Source: Byssothecium circinans (Eukaryota > Ascomycota > Dothideomycetes > Pleosporales > Massarinaceae). From it: 62,582 nt of DNA. The stretch lies in assembly GCA_010015675.1 (NCBI GenBank), contig ML976988.1:36209-98790 (forward strand). Direction: 5' to 3'. A model generated the notes under the pieces. It saw only the letters and a program-made list of their open reading frames with translations, was not told the origin of the DNA and ran no database searches. Shown here piece by piece: positions 1 through 12,809 of this stretch (its first letter is position 1; every line of letters begins with the position of its first letter). Made by a program: the position numbers and the translations under genes.

Positions 1-149
1 AAAAAGATTCTTTAGATGCTGTTTAATATGCTATTTCAAAATCTATATAGTAGCTTATAAATTGGTTGAGTTATATGCTTGTAAAGGTGTGAAAAGTCAG
101 TAGGGTGCGGCGCTCGCTTGTATGCGGCGCTCGCTTATAAAACATGTTA
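1..149. mobile_element. Right end of an unidentified TIR transposon with two 17-bp-spaced modules
   Basis: The stretch has far more TG and CA dinucleotides than the DNA after it, so it is little RIP-mutated. Near its right end the 14-mer TGCGGCGCTCGCTT occurs at 106-119 and again at 123-136, a 17-bp period, followed by ATAAAACATGTTA. This matches the layout of the pogo-like ends elsewhere in the window (terminal TAAC, then 17-bp modules), with a different core. Gypsy-A homology starts right after it, so the element probably inserted in that copy. The rest of the element lies outside the window. The family assignment is inferred from the end structure only. Confidence 0.5.
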
Positions 150-3100
150 GCTAAAAGGCTCTTAACGTCCTTAGGATCCTAATAAGTAATTAGCTTATAT
201 CTATAATTCGCGTAGTACGGCGAGTATCCTATTATTAAGGATCTTATACTATTATAAGCTAACTATGCTATTAGCAGGAGTTTAACCTAGTTATCCTATA
301 GCTTATTAGCGTACATCCTTAGGTACTATTCTAGTATCTAGTTTGTTTATTCTATCTAGCTATCTATTTATAGGTAAAAGCTAGTTAAAAGTTTCTTATT
401 AACTTTAAGCTTTACTAGGAACGTGCTTTAATTTTTAGAGGTAAATAGTATTCTATAATTAGTAATAAACTATTCTAGTACACCGTATTAACTAATAAGT
501 ACCTTAGTTACTTTATAAGCTATTTCTTTAGCTATAACTATTTCTTCTATAGGTATAAATATTAATTCTTTAGTTAATTAGTTAATAATTACTAATATTA
601 AGTTACATAGCTATACTAATCTAGGTTCTAACAATTTCAGGAGCTTTATAATAAAGTCTATTATAACGCTAATCTATAGGCGCGTAGGTAGTTCTAGTAG
701 TTAGAGTAATCTATAGGGCTTATATCTCTTAGGCTTATTTTTAGAATATACTAAATAGTCATCTATTACATTCTAAACCTTATTTTGTATATTACGGATA
801 GAGTATTTATTTAAAATACATTAAACTATCTTATCTATCCTAGGTTATCTATATAACTTAGACCTATGTAATTCCTAGATAAGTAGTTATACTTAGTTCC
901 TAGGAACTATTTGTCGTCTATCTAGGCCCTTAGCTAGTTCCTTATACTATTTATCCTAGAGGGTTATAACTATAGCTACCTTAGCTAGCCATAGTTAATT
1001 ATAACTTAGACCACTATTATTATCCTTACGTAGGACTGCGTTATACGTAATAGGTCTATCTATTTCCTGTAAGTTAGATTTCTAGCTAAGAGTGTCTACT
1101 ACTCTATTTAGTAATCCTATGTGATAGTATACTTTAAAGTTATAGCCTACTATTATCTTAGCCTATCTAACCTATTATTAGTTAAGTTTCTTAGTTGTTA
1201 TAAAACTTATTAGGTTCTAGTAATCTAAATATACCTCTACCTAGTATTTAGCGCCTACTAACTAGCCTTGCTATTATTTAAAGGTATCTACTATCACTAG
1301 TAGTTCCTTATTATAAACGTTATAGTTAAGTTCTACACTAGAGAACTTTTAAGAATAGTAGAATACTAGTCTCTATTTCCTATCTTTACCTTCTTATAAG
1401 AGTATCGCTCCTAAGGTGTAGTCTAATACGTCTATTTCTACTCTTAGTAGCTATTCTAGGTCATGCATCTATAGTATAGAGGCTGATAGGAATAACCCTT
1501 TTAGCTTTTTAAAAGCCTTCTATTATTCTTATCCCTATTAGAATCCCTTTTCCTTCTTAGTAATCTCTATAAGAGGCGCTATAGTTTTTAGGTATCCTAT
1601 AATAAACTTTTAGTAGAAGTTAGTAAATCCTAGGAAGGATTATACGTCCTTAACTATCTTAGGTTTTAGCTATTCTCTTATAGTTTTAACTTTCTTTAGG
1701 TCTATAGCAATACTGTCTTATAAAATAATAAATCCTAAGTAATCTATCTCTATAATATAGAATTTATATTTCTTAGGCTATAAGGGTAGTTAATACTCCT
1801 TAAGTTTTCTAAGCACCCTTTTAACGTATTTAATATAATCCTTAAGTATTCTTAAGGTGTATACTAGTATATCGTCTAGGTATATAGTTATAAAAATATC
1901 TAAGTATTTATAAAGTACACTATTAATAAGCGCCTAAAATATTATAGGCACGTTTATTAGTCTAAAAGGTATAACTATATACTTATATAATCTATAATAA
2001 GTTTTAAAGGTAGCTAGCTATTTAAAGCCTTTAGCTATCTATATTTAATAGAATCTATCTTATATATTAAATTTTATAATCTACTTAACTCCTTAGAGGC
2101 GGTCTATAAGTTCCTAGATTAGTAGAAGAGAGTAGTAGTTCTTCCTTATAATATAGTTAAGCTATCTAAAGTCTATATAGAGTTGTAGCTTTCTATTCTT
2201 CTTTAGAATAAAGAGAATTAGTAAAGCTATTAGGCTTATACTCTCTTATATATATCCTTATCTTATATTCTTCTTAATATAAGTCCTTAGCTCCTTTTAC
2301 TAGTCTTACGTAAGTAGATATATTAGTCTAAGGCGTAACTTCGCGCCTTCTTCTAGGTAAATCTTATAATCCTATTCCTAGTATTCTAGTAACGTAGTTT
2401 CTTCCTATTCCTTAAATAGATCCTAAAACTCCTTATATTCTAGTAGTATTATAGGTTAGGGTTTATCCTTTATAGGTACAACCTTCTATATCTAAATAAC
2501 TCCTAGTTGCGAAGGATCCTTCTTATAGATCTTCTTAATCTTATAAGGTAATATTTTGCTAATCTATCTAGTCTAACTAGATAAGCTCTAGATTACTAGG
2601 CTTAATCTTCTATAATATATTCTAGTAACCTTACACGCTAGTTCTTAACTAAATATTATACCTTTCTACTAATTAATAGTAGGATTATGCTTCCTAAGCT
2701 AATTATACTTAATTAATATATCTTCTTTACTAAGATCTATAATATTAAGGGATGTCGTGTCCTTAATTCTAAGTATATAGAATAATACTTCTTAGGTTTC
2801 TAACTTTAAGAATCTGTTGCTGTAGGATATTAGTCTATTGTTAGCTAATACTACTCGTATTAGATATTCCTTATCTTAATAGGGTATGTTAAATTTCTTA
2901 ACTACTTATAGGGAGATAATTATCTATATAGCTCTACTATCTACTAGTGCTATAAGCCTATATCTATATATATATACCTCTACCTTTAACCTATAAATTA
3001 GTAGCTCTAGGTGTCATATATTATATAAGATTATTATATAAATGCTCTTACTAGCGTAACCTTATCCTTAGTAGTATCCTAGTTTTTTAACCCTTAGGGT

Positions 3101-5891
3101 TTTCTTAGAAACTAACCTACTCCTTATTTCTTAGGTAGGTAGATTATATAGCTATTTTTGTGATAGGTAGTCTATAATAGGCAGGTATATCCTACTATAT
3201 TACCTAGCTAGTCCTTCTGTGGGAAGCCTTTCTAAAGCTTCTCTAATAAGTGTACTTAAGATATATTATCTAAGCACTAGTTATAGGGTAAGTCCTTATA
3301 ACTTCCCTTCTTAATAGCTCTAGGTAGGCGTCTTATAGTTTAGGTGTATAAGATATTATCTCTAGCTACCCTTTCCTCTAGATAGCTTTGCAGCTAGTGT
3401 TGCTACTCTAGCAACATCCGTTATACTTATTATATAAGTGTTGTTTTCCTAGCAAAGGCGCCCTCCCTTATTTTGTTAAGAAGTGTTAGGTATTCGTGAC
3501 GTTTATATATGTCTGCTAGACACTTAGAAGGAAGCAATAGCTTATAGCTAGCTCTACGCCTAGCCTATGCCACTTCCTCCTTTAGGAGGAGATAGAACAT
3601 ATACTCTAGCAGTATATTATATTAGTTCTAGTTAATCTCCTTATATTCCTTTTCTAAAGGATGTCCTATAGGGTAATAGTGTAAATATACGTTATTTTTG
3701 TATATTAATATTTTACTATCTATTCAGCTAGCAGGCCAATACCCTGCAACGTGCTTGCTTAGCTAGTGTAGCTAGTAATACGTATTATAGCACTTGCTCT
3801 ATCCTAGGCGTTTATGCTATTGCTGCTAGTACTTAAAGTGGTGTATATAGTAGTTATCTTCTAGGTAATCCTTAACTAAGAGTAGGGCGTAAGAGGCTTA
3901 TCTAGGCGTATGTCGCACGCTTCTCCTCTCCTATAGGTAAATAATATAGTATTCTCTTATATAGTTATACTAGTTAATTTCTTTATATTTATTATTAACC
4001 CTAATCTATTACACCTTTATCTGTAGGCCTTATTCCTTTATTGCCTCTACTACTACTTTGTTAGCGTGTTCGCCGTGCACTAATATATCTTATATACATG
4101 TACCCCCTCTATATAAGTCTTTTCTATATATCTAGCATAGACCCTCTTTAAGCTATTAAAGGACCTTATAGTCGTCTATCTAGTTCTAAGGTTAAGTTAT
4201 TCTATACTTAATATTAGACCTTATTGTCTAGGCTAAGATTGGTCCTATATTACTAATATTATTATTAGATAGTTCTATTGTTTAATCTAGTTCTAGAGGT
4301 AGGTAAGGAGTAGGTTACTAGCATAGCTCCTCTAATTTATCCTTCTTAGGTCCTATTATCTTAAACTTAATTATCCTAATCTTAATTGCCCTAAGCTTTC
4401 TAGCTTACCCTTAGTTTTTTAAGTAGTCTCTACAGAAGTATCCTACTTTGCTATATTAAAGATATACCTTCTTCTTAAAGCACTCTTAGCGTTATTTATA
4501 GGTTAGGCCGTCTAGCTATCTTTCCTTACCTTTCTTAAACTACTTCTTCTATTAGATTTTATCTATTATTACTATATTACTATCTTAGTTGTAATGTAGT
4601 GTCTTTAGTTTCCTATATCTTTTAGAGTTAGGAATAATTATTATATCCTATTATTTCTTCTATAGCGCTTGTTTATAGAGCTAGTTATTAATTTAGGTAG
4701 CTGGATTAATTATATCCTATAGGTTATCTAGCTTGTCATAATAGATTATACTATCCTTAACTAATTCCTTTAGCCTATTATAGAAGGCTGTGCATAATAG
4801 CGCGTTATCTTAATTAATCCTTAATTATAGTTGCTTAAACTCTATTATATACTTTGCAACTAACTTCTCTTACTAGATTTAAGATATCTTTTACTCTACC
4901 TAGGTCTCTTTGTTAAGTTTACTAAATACTTTCTAAATCTCTTCCTTAAATACCGTCTAGCTCTTAAAGATAGCCTTCGTATCGTCCTTATAATTCTTTA
5001 TCTTATTTATAAGATAGTCATCTATAAAGGGTTATATCTAAGTAGCTACCCTATCCTTTAGGTACATACTAGCCGTAAGGATCTTATCTTGATCCCCTGT
5101 TATAGAGTTAAACCAACAGTACAAATCTATATTAGTAAGGAATAGCTTTAAGCTATCTTATCCTCTATTATACTTTTCTAGTGCTGTAATCTTTCTATAG
5201 AGTATAGTATCCTTAGTCTAGAGTTAAGCAATAGCTTATATTAAGCTATTAATCTACTTAGCCTACTACTATATCTAGTTAGCCTAGTTAGCTATTACTA
5301 ATACTAGACTTAAAGTAGGTGTATTAATACTACTACTAGTAGTATATAGGGTAGCAGGAGCTACTATACTATACGTTTAGGTTCTTAAACCTATAGGTAG
5401 TTAAAGTATTACTAAGGGGTATACTTGCTAGATTCTAATCCGTGTTAGGGGAGGTTAGTTATTATAAGGTATATATATTAGATAGTAAGCTTTAGTAGTT
5501 TAAGAGGTAAATATACTAAAGCAACTAATTCTATAATAAACTATAGAATAACTAAGTATTAATCTAGGTAAGAGATAAACTATAAAGAGTTAACTATAAA
5601 GAATTAAAATTAGAAAGATAAAGGAAATCTATCTAGTCTTTATACTGCTCGTCCTGTCCCTTTAAGTTATCCTAATTAGTATACTTAGTAGTAATCCTAC
5701 TAATTATGCTAAGCACCTTACGCTTAGGTTGCTTAGTGCTAAGACTACTAATCTCGCTAAGTATCCTATCATTACGTAACTGCTAACCTAATCCTGCCCC
5801 GCGTATTATCGTGTCGCTATCTCCTAGGCTTAACACCTTCTGCGCTGCATTATCTAGCTCTAGATACCTTGTATCCTTCCTGTTTGTAACA
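150..5891 (-). mobile_element. Gypsy-A copy 1: RIP-degraded Ty3/gypsy chromovirus, 3' part cut off
   Basis: This is the minus-strand, left-truncated counterpart of the copies at 13770-21561 and 36207-43551 and is collinear with them. Read on the minus strand it runs from the 5' LTR (5407-5891) through gag (about 4000-5400), protease (about 2700-3200) and reverse transcriptase (about 1600-2300) to integrase (about 150-1100). The RT motif YLDDILVY can still be read at about 1865-1890. Many codons are TAG or TAA where CAG or TGG/CGA is expected, so the polyprotein is dead. The RNase H-integrase end is interrupted at the left by the element ending at 149. No 3' LTR is in the window. Confidence 0.85.
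5407..5891 (-). repeat. Gypsy-A copy 1, 5' LTR
   Basis: The 485-bp LTR runs from TATTACTAAGGGGTATAC to GTTTGTAACA, with mutated TGTTAC/GTAACA ends. It is close to the LTRs at 13770, 21074, 36207 and 43067. Its U3-like middle resembles the copy at 36207 and lacks the perfect palindromes found in the 13770/21074 pair. Confidence 0.85.
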
Positions 5892-8049
5892 CTATAGATT
5901 CTTAAGTAATTCTAGTATACTCTTCTTACTTAGCTTTATAAAGTAGATATTTTTTACGCCTCCTCTATACTATCTTTTTAGCTATAATATTCTTAATTAT
6001 CTACTTTAGAGCCCTATCTACTACTAATGCTTTAGGTTAGGAATTATTTATTTATTAGCTAAAAAGTAGATTACTTAAGTAGAGTCTTAGATAGTCTATA
6101 TAGAATATAAGGTATATTTCTAGTAAGGTATTTAACTTTATATTATATATTTCTACTACTCTAATTACTTTAAACTTTATATTCTTTTAGTCTAGCTTTT
6201 TATTAGGCCTTTTATTTAAGATCTATTTTTTATACTAAAGCTATACTTTATCTCTAACCTTAAGTACTAGAGCTTCTTAGTAGTTTTAGTTTACTTATCT
6301 CTTTTATTCCTATTAGGCTAGAGCTATATTTACCTAGACTAATTTAAAGGTCTCTTTAAACTTCTAGACTATTAATTCTATAGCTTTCTTAAGGTTTAGG
6401 CTTATCTAGTACTAGTTCATTATATTAAGTTCCTTATCTAGGTTTATAGGAGCTATATTATAACTATATATAAAAAAGAAAGGACTAACTCTAGTACTTA
6501 TTACTATTCTTCCTTTAATTATAATCTAAGTAGTAGGATATAGTAGTACTTAGTTTTACTAGTTCTAGTCTATAAAAGCGTAGAGGTAAGCTTCTATTAC
6601 TATGTTTATATACTTTATAGCTCTATTAGTCTAAGAGTAAAAGGTTATTAATAATCTTTTTTTAATCTTAAGCCTCTTATATATTACTAAAAGTCACCTA
6701 TAAATTAGGAACTATAGTTAGATACTATAGTATCTAGAAGGAAGTAGTAGGCTATTACTCTTTTAATAAATACTCTTATAACTATCTTTACTTCTATATT
6801 AAGGAGTAGAATTAATATTATATTCTTACTTAGCTTATCTATTACTACTATAAGGTTAGTATAGCCTTAGCTCTCTAAAAGCCTAATAATAAAGTCTATA
6901 AAAATCTCCTTTTAAATCTATTCTAAAAGAGAGAGTAGCTTTAAGAAGCCTTTCTTTAGTTCTCTCTAGGGCTTTATATATTTATATATATTATAATTCT
7001 TTAAATAGATCCTTATTAAGGTAGATATCCTACGCTAAAAGAACTTCTATATAAGAATATTATAAGTAATAGCCCTTCTTAGGTAGCTAGTTAGGGGTAA
7101 GTCATAGGTTTTAGTAATTAATTTAATGCGTAGTAGCTTAGAGTTTAGTACTTATTTATATTTTTAGTATAGTAGATATCTTCTATTACTAATCTTATAC
7201 TCTAATAGGAAGGCTATTAACTTAAGGCTTAAAGGAAACTTTCTTAAGCCTAACTTTACTACCTTTAAAGCTTTTTAGTAAACTTTATTATCTTTTTCAA
7301 CTTAGTCTTATAGTAAAGAGAGGTCTTATAAGAGTAGGTTTTTCTTTAGTATAAGAGTAGCTAGTATAACTTATCCTACTAATACTCTTATTATAGAGGC
7401 TAGGGAAGCATAGAGTTTACTACCTCTAACTAGTATAATTAGTTAGAAGTTTTAAGATTTTATCCTCTTATTAGTACTATCTTATAGTATATCTTACTTT
7501 CTTTTTAATAAGGCGTTTACCTATATATTTACTACGCCTAAGTAGTACTTAAAGGTTATATTAATTCTACTTAAGATATTAGACTCTTAGATATACTACT
7601 TACTTAACTAATATAATATAGTAAAGTACCATAGGTTCTTATAGTTAGTTAGTACTTTAATGTATAAAACTATATATAACTTACTATTCTACTCCTTTAT
7701 ATATTTAATAACTATAAGTAGCTCTTTATTATAGATAGTATAATTACTCTCTACTAGTAAGTTTTTTACAAAGATATATACTACTATATATAGCATACTA
7801 TTCTTTCTAAATTATAATAATATACTACTAGTTACCTAACTAGAGGCGTCTACCTTAAGTATAGTCTCTAGTTCTAAATTAAAGTAAGCTAAAATAGGCT
7901 CTATAGTAAATATAGATTTTAGTATCTTAAATACCTTTTCCTATTTCTTTTCTTATATAAACTTAGAGTTCTTCCTTATTAGTCTTAAGGGTATAGTAAT
8001 CTCTAAGAAATTCTTAATAAACTATTAGTAGAAATTTCTAAACCTAATA

Positions 8050-8800
8050 AACCTATATACTTTATTAATAGACTTAGGGTTTTTTATTCCTAGATTACTT
8101 TAACCTTCTCTAAGTCTATACTAATCCTTTTCTTAGCCTTAATAATAAACCCTAAGTATTTTACTCTTTTAACTTTAAACTTATACTTCTTAATATCTAA
8201 TTAGAGGCCTACTACTCTTAATTTCTTAATTACTTATTAAACCTTCTTTTTATAATCTACTAAGAAGCTAGAGGAGTAGATTAGGACATTATTTATAAAT
8301 ATAAAATAGAAATTATTTAAGTATTCTTTTAAGACCTAGTTAAAATATCTCTAGAAAGTACTTAAAGTATTTACTAGGCTAAAGGGAGTTACTAGCTATT
8401 TATATAACTTAAATCTTATCTTAAAAGCTATCTTCTACTTATCCCCTTCAATAATATAGATTTTATAAAAAGCTTATATAATATTAAGCTTTATAAACTA
8501 CTTAGCTTTTCTAATCTACGCTAAGGTCTCCTTAATAAGAGGGAGAGGATAATAGTCTTTTTAAGAAATAGTATTTAGTACCCTATAATTTATATAGAAG
8601 TAGAGTCCCTCTTTAGGCTTATAAGTAAATAGGACTAGTACTATAGCGCTTAATTAACTTACTTAAATAAATCTTTAGTCTAGGTATAAGGTTAGTTCCT
8701 TCCTTAGTACTAAAAGTTCCTTTTTACTTATATTATAAAGTAGTCCTTATAGATTCTTTTATAGTTTCCTATTCTTCTCTATAATCTTAATAGAGTAGTC
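8050..8800 (-). pseudogene. Gypsy-B reverse transcriptase relic
   Basis: Translating the minus strand near 8160-8320 gives FYFIFINNVLIYSS, then a segment reading LQLDIKKYKFKVKRVKYLG and FIIKAKKRISIDLEKVK. This is the gypsy RT catalytic strand and the thumb/connection that follows, where the usual forms are YIDDVLIYSS and LQLDIDKCEF...YLGFIV. The two catalytic aspartates read as asparagines (NN), the change expected from G-to-A RIP. Loss of these residues, with the in-frame stops, means no active enzyme can be made. Family assignment to Ty3/gypsy RT is firm; exact limits are not. Confidence 0.75.
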
Positions 8801-9599
8801 TACTATAGATTCTTAGTATAAGGCTAGTTTATTAGGTTTAGACTAAAAGAATAGTTTATAAAGGTCCTTTAGAGACTTTAGGAGTTTCTTATAAAGATCT
8901 ATTTATTTCTTTAGAGCTAAGGCCTTCTTAATATTAGCTATAGATACTATAAAGATATTTATTAATCCTATTTTTCTTTTATTTCTCTAAGTAATTACTA
9001 TAAATACTAGCGCATCTACTCTTTTTATTAACCCTAATAAGAGTTTACTTTTTATACTTTATACTTAAGTACTAGTCTAGTATATATATACTAACTTCTT
9101 AGCTAGCGCTAAAGTTACTTTATTTTTAGTTATCTATAGTTTTCTAAGTATAATATTATACTCCTTTTCTCCCTTAGTAACGTATAACTAAATATCTTTA
9201 ATATACCTATAGATATCTATCTTTATCTAGGTATCTTTATAATCTAGGAATACTTCCCTTATATTCTAATTATAGCTTAGTAGATAGGGAGATTAGTACG
9301 TAGGAGGTTATAATAATCTAAGAACTTTATAAAAATAAATCTAAAAGTTAAGTACCTAGTATTAAGTAAAGTAGAAGCGTAAAATTCTCTATTAATAAAT
9401 AAGTATAAAGTAATTAGACTCTTATTTAGCTAACTATAATAGAAATTATTAAAATTCTATTTTAGATTTTTATATTATAACCCCCTTTTTTTCTCTTAGC
9501 TATAACTATTACTAGGAGAGACTATTTTTCTAAATTTTTTATTCTTTTCTTTTTTTTTAAATCTTTCTAGACTTTACCTCTATAGTAGGAGTAGTAGGA

Positions 9600-10600
9600 G
9601 TAGTAAAAGTAAGAAAGTATCCTATAATAAAATATCTATTTTTCTTATAGTATAAGTACTTTTAGTTTCTAATAGACTAGTTCCTAATACTTTTAAAGAC
9701 CTACTAAGCTTACTTTTTTTTATCTTTATTATAAGAGTTCTCTTTCTTATCTTTTTTATAAGAGCCTTATATGCGCCTAGACCTCTACTATAAAAGTTCT
9801 TAGTCTATCTTATTCTTATTATTACCTTATAACTTTACTATTAGAGCCTTCCCTATCTTAAGGAATAAAGTATTTATCTTATTCTAGTTAATATTCTTAT
9901 TTACTAACCCTACTTTATTTATTAGATAGTTAATAGACTATTTTATAAGTATCTCTACTAATACTATTACTTTCTTAAGGTCCTTATAGAGTCCTTTTAA
10001 GTAGATATTCTATAGTATAGTGCTATTCTTAATTTCTCTAGTATTATAGGCTAATTATATAAATTTAGTATTTATACTAAGGAGGGATTAGTCTCCTTAA
10101 GTCTATATACTTAAAAGGTTTTATACGCAGTTATTAAGGTAAGTATTTATAAATTAGTTATTAAGGAACTTCTAAAACTCCTCTTAGGAGCTATTCTTAT
10201 TCTAGCTTAGCTAGGATATTCTAATATTAGCTACTATCCTTTTTAGCTAGTTAAATATATACCTAACTTCTTTTTCTTTTCTAAGTCTATTATTTACTAA
10301 TTTAAATTCTATCTATAGGTAGAATTATTACTACTAGTTTTACTTTTTATTAAAAGGGTCTAAGTTAGGGAGTTTTATTTTTTAAGGTCTCTCTTCTAAA
10401 GTTAAAGAGCTTAGTATTAATATAGTTACTAGGCTTAGTTTTAAGTTCTCTACTAATCTCTCTATAAGGTAGTAGATTAGGTCTTTATTCTAAGCTTAAA
10501 AGGTATTTATATAGGCCTTTAATACTTTTAGTACTTGTCTATCTTTACTCTTTCTAAAGATAGGAGCCTTTCCTATAGCTATTAAGAAAAGGCTACTTAA
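9600..10600 (-). pseudogene. Gypsy-B gag relic with CCHC knuckle
   Basis: Around 9600-9680 on the minus strand the sequence reads, allowing for C-to-T change, like CYTCGKTGHF...C, a retroviral-type zinc knuckle. It is followed by a thymine-rich strand (poly-Pro/Ser-like in the parent) and preceded by about 0.9 kb of degraded coding sequence. The position upstream of the protease/RT region on the same strand fits gag. The individual gag sub-domains cannot be resolved. Confidence 0.5.
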
Positions 10601-11149
10601 GAATAAAAGTCTTTTAGAGGAAGATCCTTTTACTTTTAAGTTACGCATATTATACTCCTTTATGTACTTCTTTATTAACGTAATCTTTATATTAACTTTA
10701 TTTAAGAAGTACCCTTTTTTACTAGGGTTTCTCTTAGGTATTTAATAATTTAGTTAGTACTAGTACCTTTAGTTCTTAGCTATATTACTAACTATGTAAA
10801 GTAATTAACTAAAATATTATTTAGATCTATTATCTTTAATTAAGGTGGAAATCTAATATTTAGAGAGCTTTAGTTTCTCTATTTTTAAGGGCTTTTACTA
10901 GTCTTATAACTAGTAAGGATAAAAATAATAAATTAAGTAAATAAATAAATCTAATATAAAAAGCTAAGCTTAAGGAGCTAGAGATACTAAGTAGAATATA
11001 GATAGATTTATTAAAGAAAGAGAGTTCTCCTAAGTATAATTCTATATATAGGAGAACTTAGAGATTACTCTATAGCTAGTTTAGAAGACTTAGAGTCTAA
11101 AGAGTAGCCTCTAAGAAACTAAGGCCTAGCTTATTATAAAAATTACTTT

Positions 11150-11790
11150 CCTATTAATATTTAAAGACGCATTTTAACGCGTCTTTATAAGGAAGAATAT
11201 CTAAGGATTATTTAAAGAAGCTAGCTTAGTTCTATTTAACCCTTAGTAGGTACTTAATAAGCTTCCTTTTTAGCTACTTACCCTACCTAACCCTACTACA
11301 CCTATAGAGCTATAGTAATTAAGAATACTAAGTAATACTTATAAAATTAGTTCTTAATCTACCTTAGTAATTAGGTCTCTTACTAAAATACTACTAATAG
11401 CTAAGGATAACCTACGCGCGCTTATTAAAGTTACTAATTAAATAGTCTATTAATTTAAGCTTTAGAACTAGCGTATTCTTAAGCTTAAAAGTAAACTTAA
11501 GCGTGCTAACGCCTATTAAATATATAAATAAAAGTATCTGTAGTTAGGTAGAAATATAAGCTTTACTAAAGGCTCTTAAAAAGCTACTAAATTATTATAG
11601 ATAGTTAAAAAGGCTTAAGTAAGTAGTAGAGGTAATAAGTAGTATAAGGCACCTTAAGTATTAAGATACTATAGTAACTATAGGCAATTAGGCTATAACT
11701 TAAGAATATGCAAGGCGCCTTTATTACTTAATTATAAGTTATAATTAAGTAACTTAGAGGATATAAAGAGTAGTAGTAATAATAATTTTA
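11150..11790 (+). pseudogene. C-terminal relic of a pogo/Fot1-like (DDE_1) transposase
   Basis: The plus strand reads near its end like a knuckle-type tail: YYSNYRQLGYNLRICKA at about 11670-11722, which fits an ancestral C-x2-C-x4-H-x4-C pattern. Fungal Fot1/pogo transposases often end in such a tail. Upstream (11220-11420) it reads like the region after the DDE core, where these proteins carry a 'GLVP.NP..VL' stretch, but weakly. The N-terminal part is missing or too damaged to see. It ends directly at the TIR element starting at 11791, which may have inserted next to it. Confidence 0.5.
11164..11192. repeat. Short hairpin with AAGACGC/GCGTCTT arms
   Basis: AAGACGC and GCGTCTT flank an 8-base loop. 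It is probably incidental, because related ACGCGTCTTTAAAGGC sequence recurs in the pogo-like transposase relics (for example near 13255 and 28220). No terminator or regulatory role is claimed. Confidence 0.3.
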
Positions 11791-12731
11791 TAACGTATTC
11801 CACCACTGAGACGGCCAAACCACCGAGACGGCCACTTTTGCTTGGCAGCAAAAACCAAAGAGTATTATCTTAATAACAAAGCTAAACCTTAATATTTTCT
11901 TTTGAAATTTTAAGCCTGGATAGATATATATATGTTCTAAAAGCTATTAAATTTTTATAGCTATAGCTTACGTAATAAAATAGTTATTAATCTATAAAGT
12001 ATTAGTAGCTAAAACCTACCTTATACTATAGATATATAGCTAAACGTTAGTAATATACTATATAACTTTAAGGACTTACTTATTAGTATATTAGTTAGTT
12101 GCTATTAAGTTATTATAGCGTGCAGCCTAGGTTTAACGCTATAATAGTAAGTGTAAGGTAGGAGGTAAGAAAAGTTAGAAAACCTTCTAAATAAAGTTAT
12201 ATATATTAGAAACCTATACTTTCTTCTTAGGAGGAAGATAGTATATACTAAATAAAGCTATATATAAGTTTAAAGTAAGTAATTACCTCTAAAACTAAAG
12301 ATCTNNNNNNNNNNNNNNNNNNNNNNNNNNNNNNNNNNNNNNNNNNNNNNNNNNNNNNNNNNNNNNNNNNNNNNNNNNNNNNNNNNNNNNNNNNNNNNNN
12401 NNNNNNNNNNNNNNNNNNNNNNNNNNNNNNNNNNNNNNNNNNNNNNNNNNNNNNNNNNNNNNNNNNNNNNNNNNNNNNNNNTTATTTAGCTAGTTTAGTA
12501 GGTATTTATACGCTATATACTAAAAGTAACCTAGTATTCTCTAAACCTATATAGCTTACTAAGCTATTAGAAATCCTAGAATATTTTTTCATAATCCTTT
12601 ATATCTATATTATATATATCTGTATTTATAATTTCAGCTTAATAGCCCTTATATTTAAATTGTTATTAAGGTAATACAGTTTGATTTTCCTTGCCAAGCA
12701 AAAGTGGCCGTCTCGGTGGTGGAATACGTTA
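11791..12731. mobile_element. 1-kb TIR element 'a' (core GAGACGGCC), with gap
   Basis: Left end: TAACGTATTCCACCACTGAG, with two 17-bp-spaced modules carrying GAGACGGCC, then TTTTGCTTGGCA. Right end is the inverted form, one module plus TGGTGGAATACGTTA. Both ends share the same core and the same outer GTATTCC. Weaker inverted similarity continues inward for about 150 bp. There is no coding capacity; the interior is very TA-rich and close to the elements at 33000, 55701 and 56793. It is probably a non-autonomous element moved by a pogo-like transposase, with a TA target. About 177 bp are unknown. Confidence 0.8.
12305..12481. other. Assembly gap (177 N)
   Basis: Run of N inside TIR element a. 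By comparison with elements h and c, the missing part is interior, non-coding sequence. Confidence 0.99.
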
Positions 12732-12809
12732 GATAAATAAGATAGTATTAGGTTACTAAGAAATTATACATAACTTAGTAGTATACGTTACTTAGTAATT
12801 AAATACGTT
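12732..12809. other. Short spacer with ACTTAGTA-type remnants
   Basis: The segment between element a and the pogo-like copy contains CTTAGTAGTATACGTTACTT and repeated TTACTTAGTAAT-like words. These resemble eroded pogo-like terminal sequence. I see no gene. Confidence 0.35.

Larger units (their letters stand above)
5892..11150 (-). mobile_element. Gypsy-B: RIP-degraded second Ty3/gypsy element
   Basis: This is a minus-strand gypsy element different from Gypsy-A. Read on the minus strand, gag with a CCHC knuckle lies at about 9600-9680, protease at about 8900-9400, RT at about 8050-8800, RNase H at about 7350-8000 and integrase at about 6300-7300. I could not see its LTRs, so the outer limits are approximate: the left limit is the end of the neighbouring LTR and the right limit is where transposase-like sequence starts. 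Every frame is broken by stops that fit RIP at CAG, TGG and CGA codons. It is a molecular fossil and probably inactive. Confidence 0.7.
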
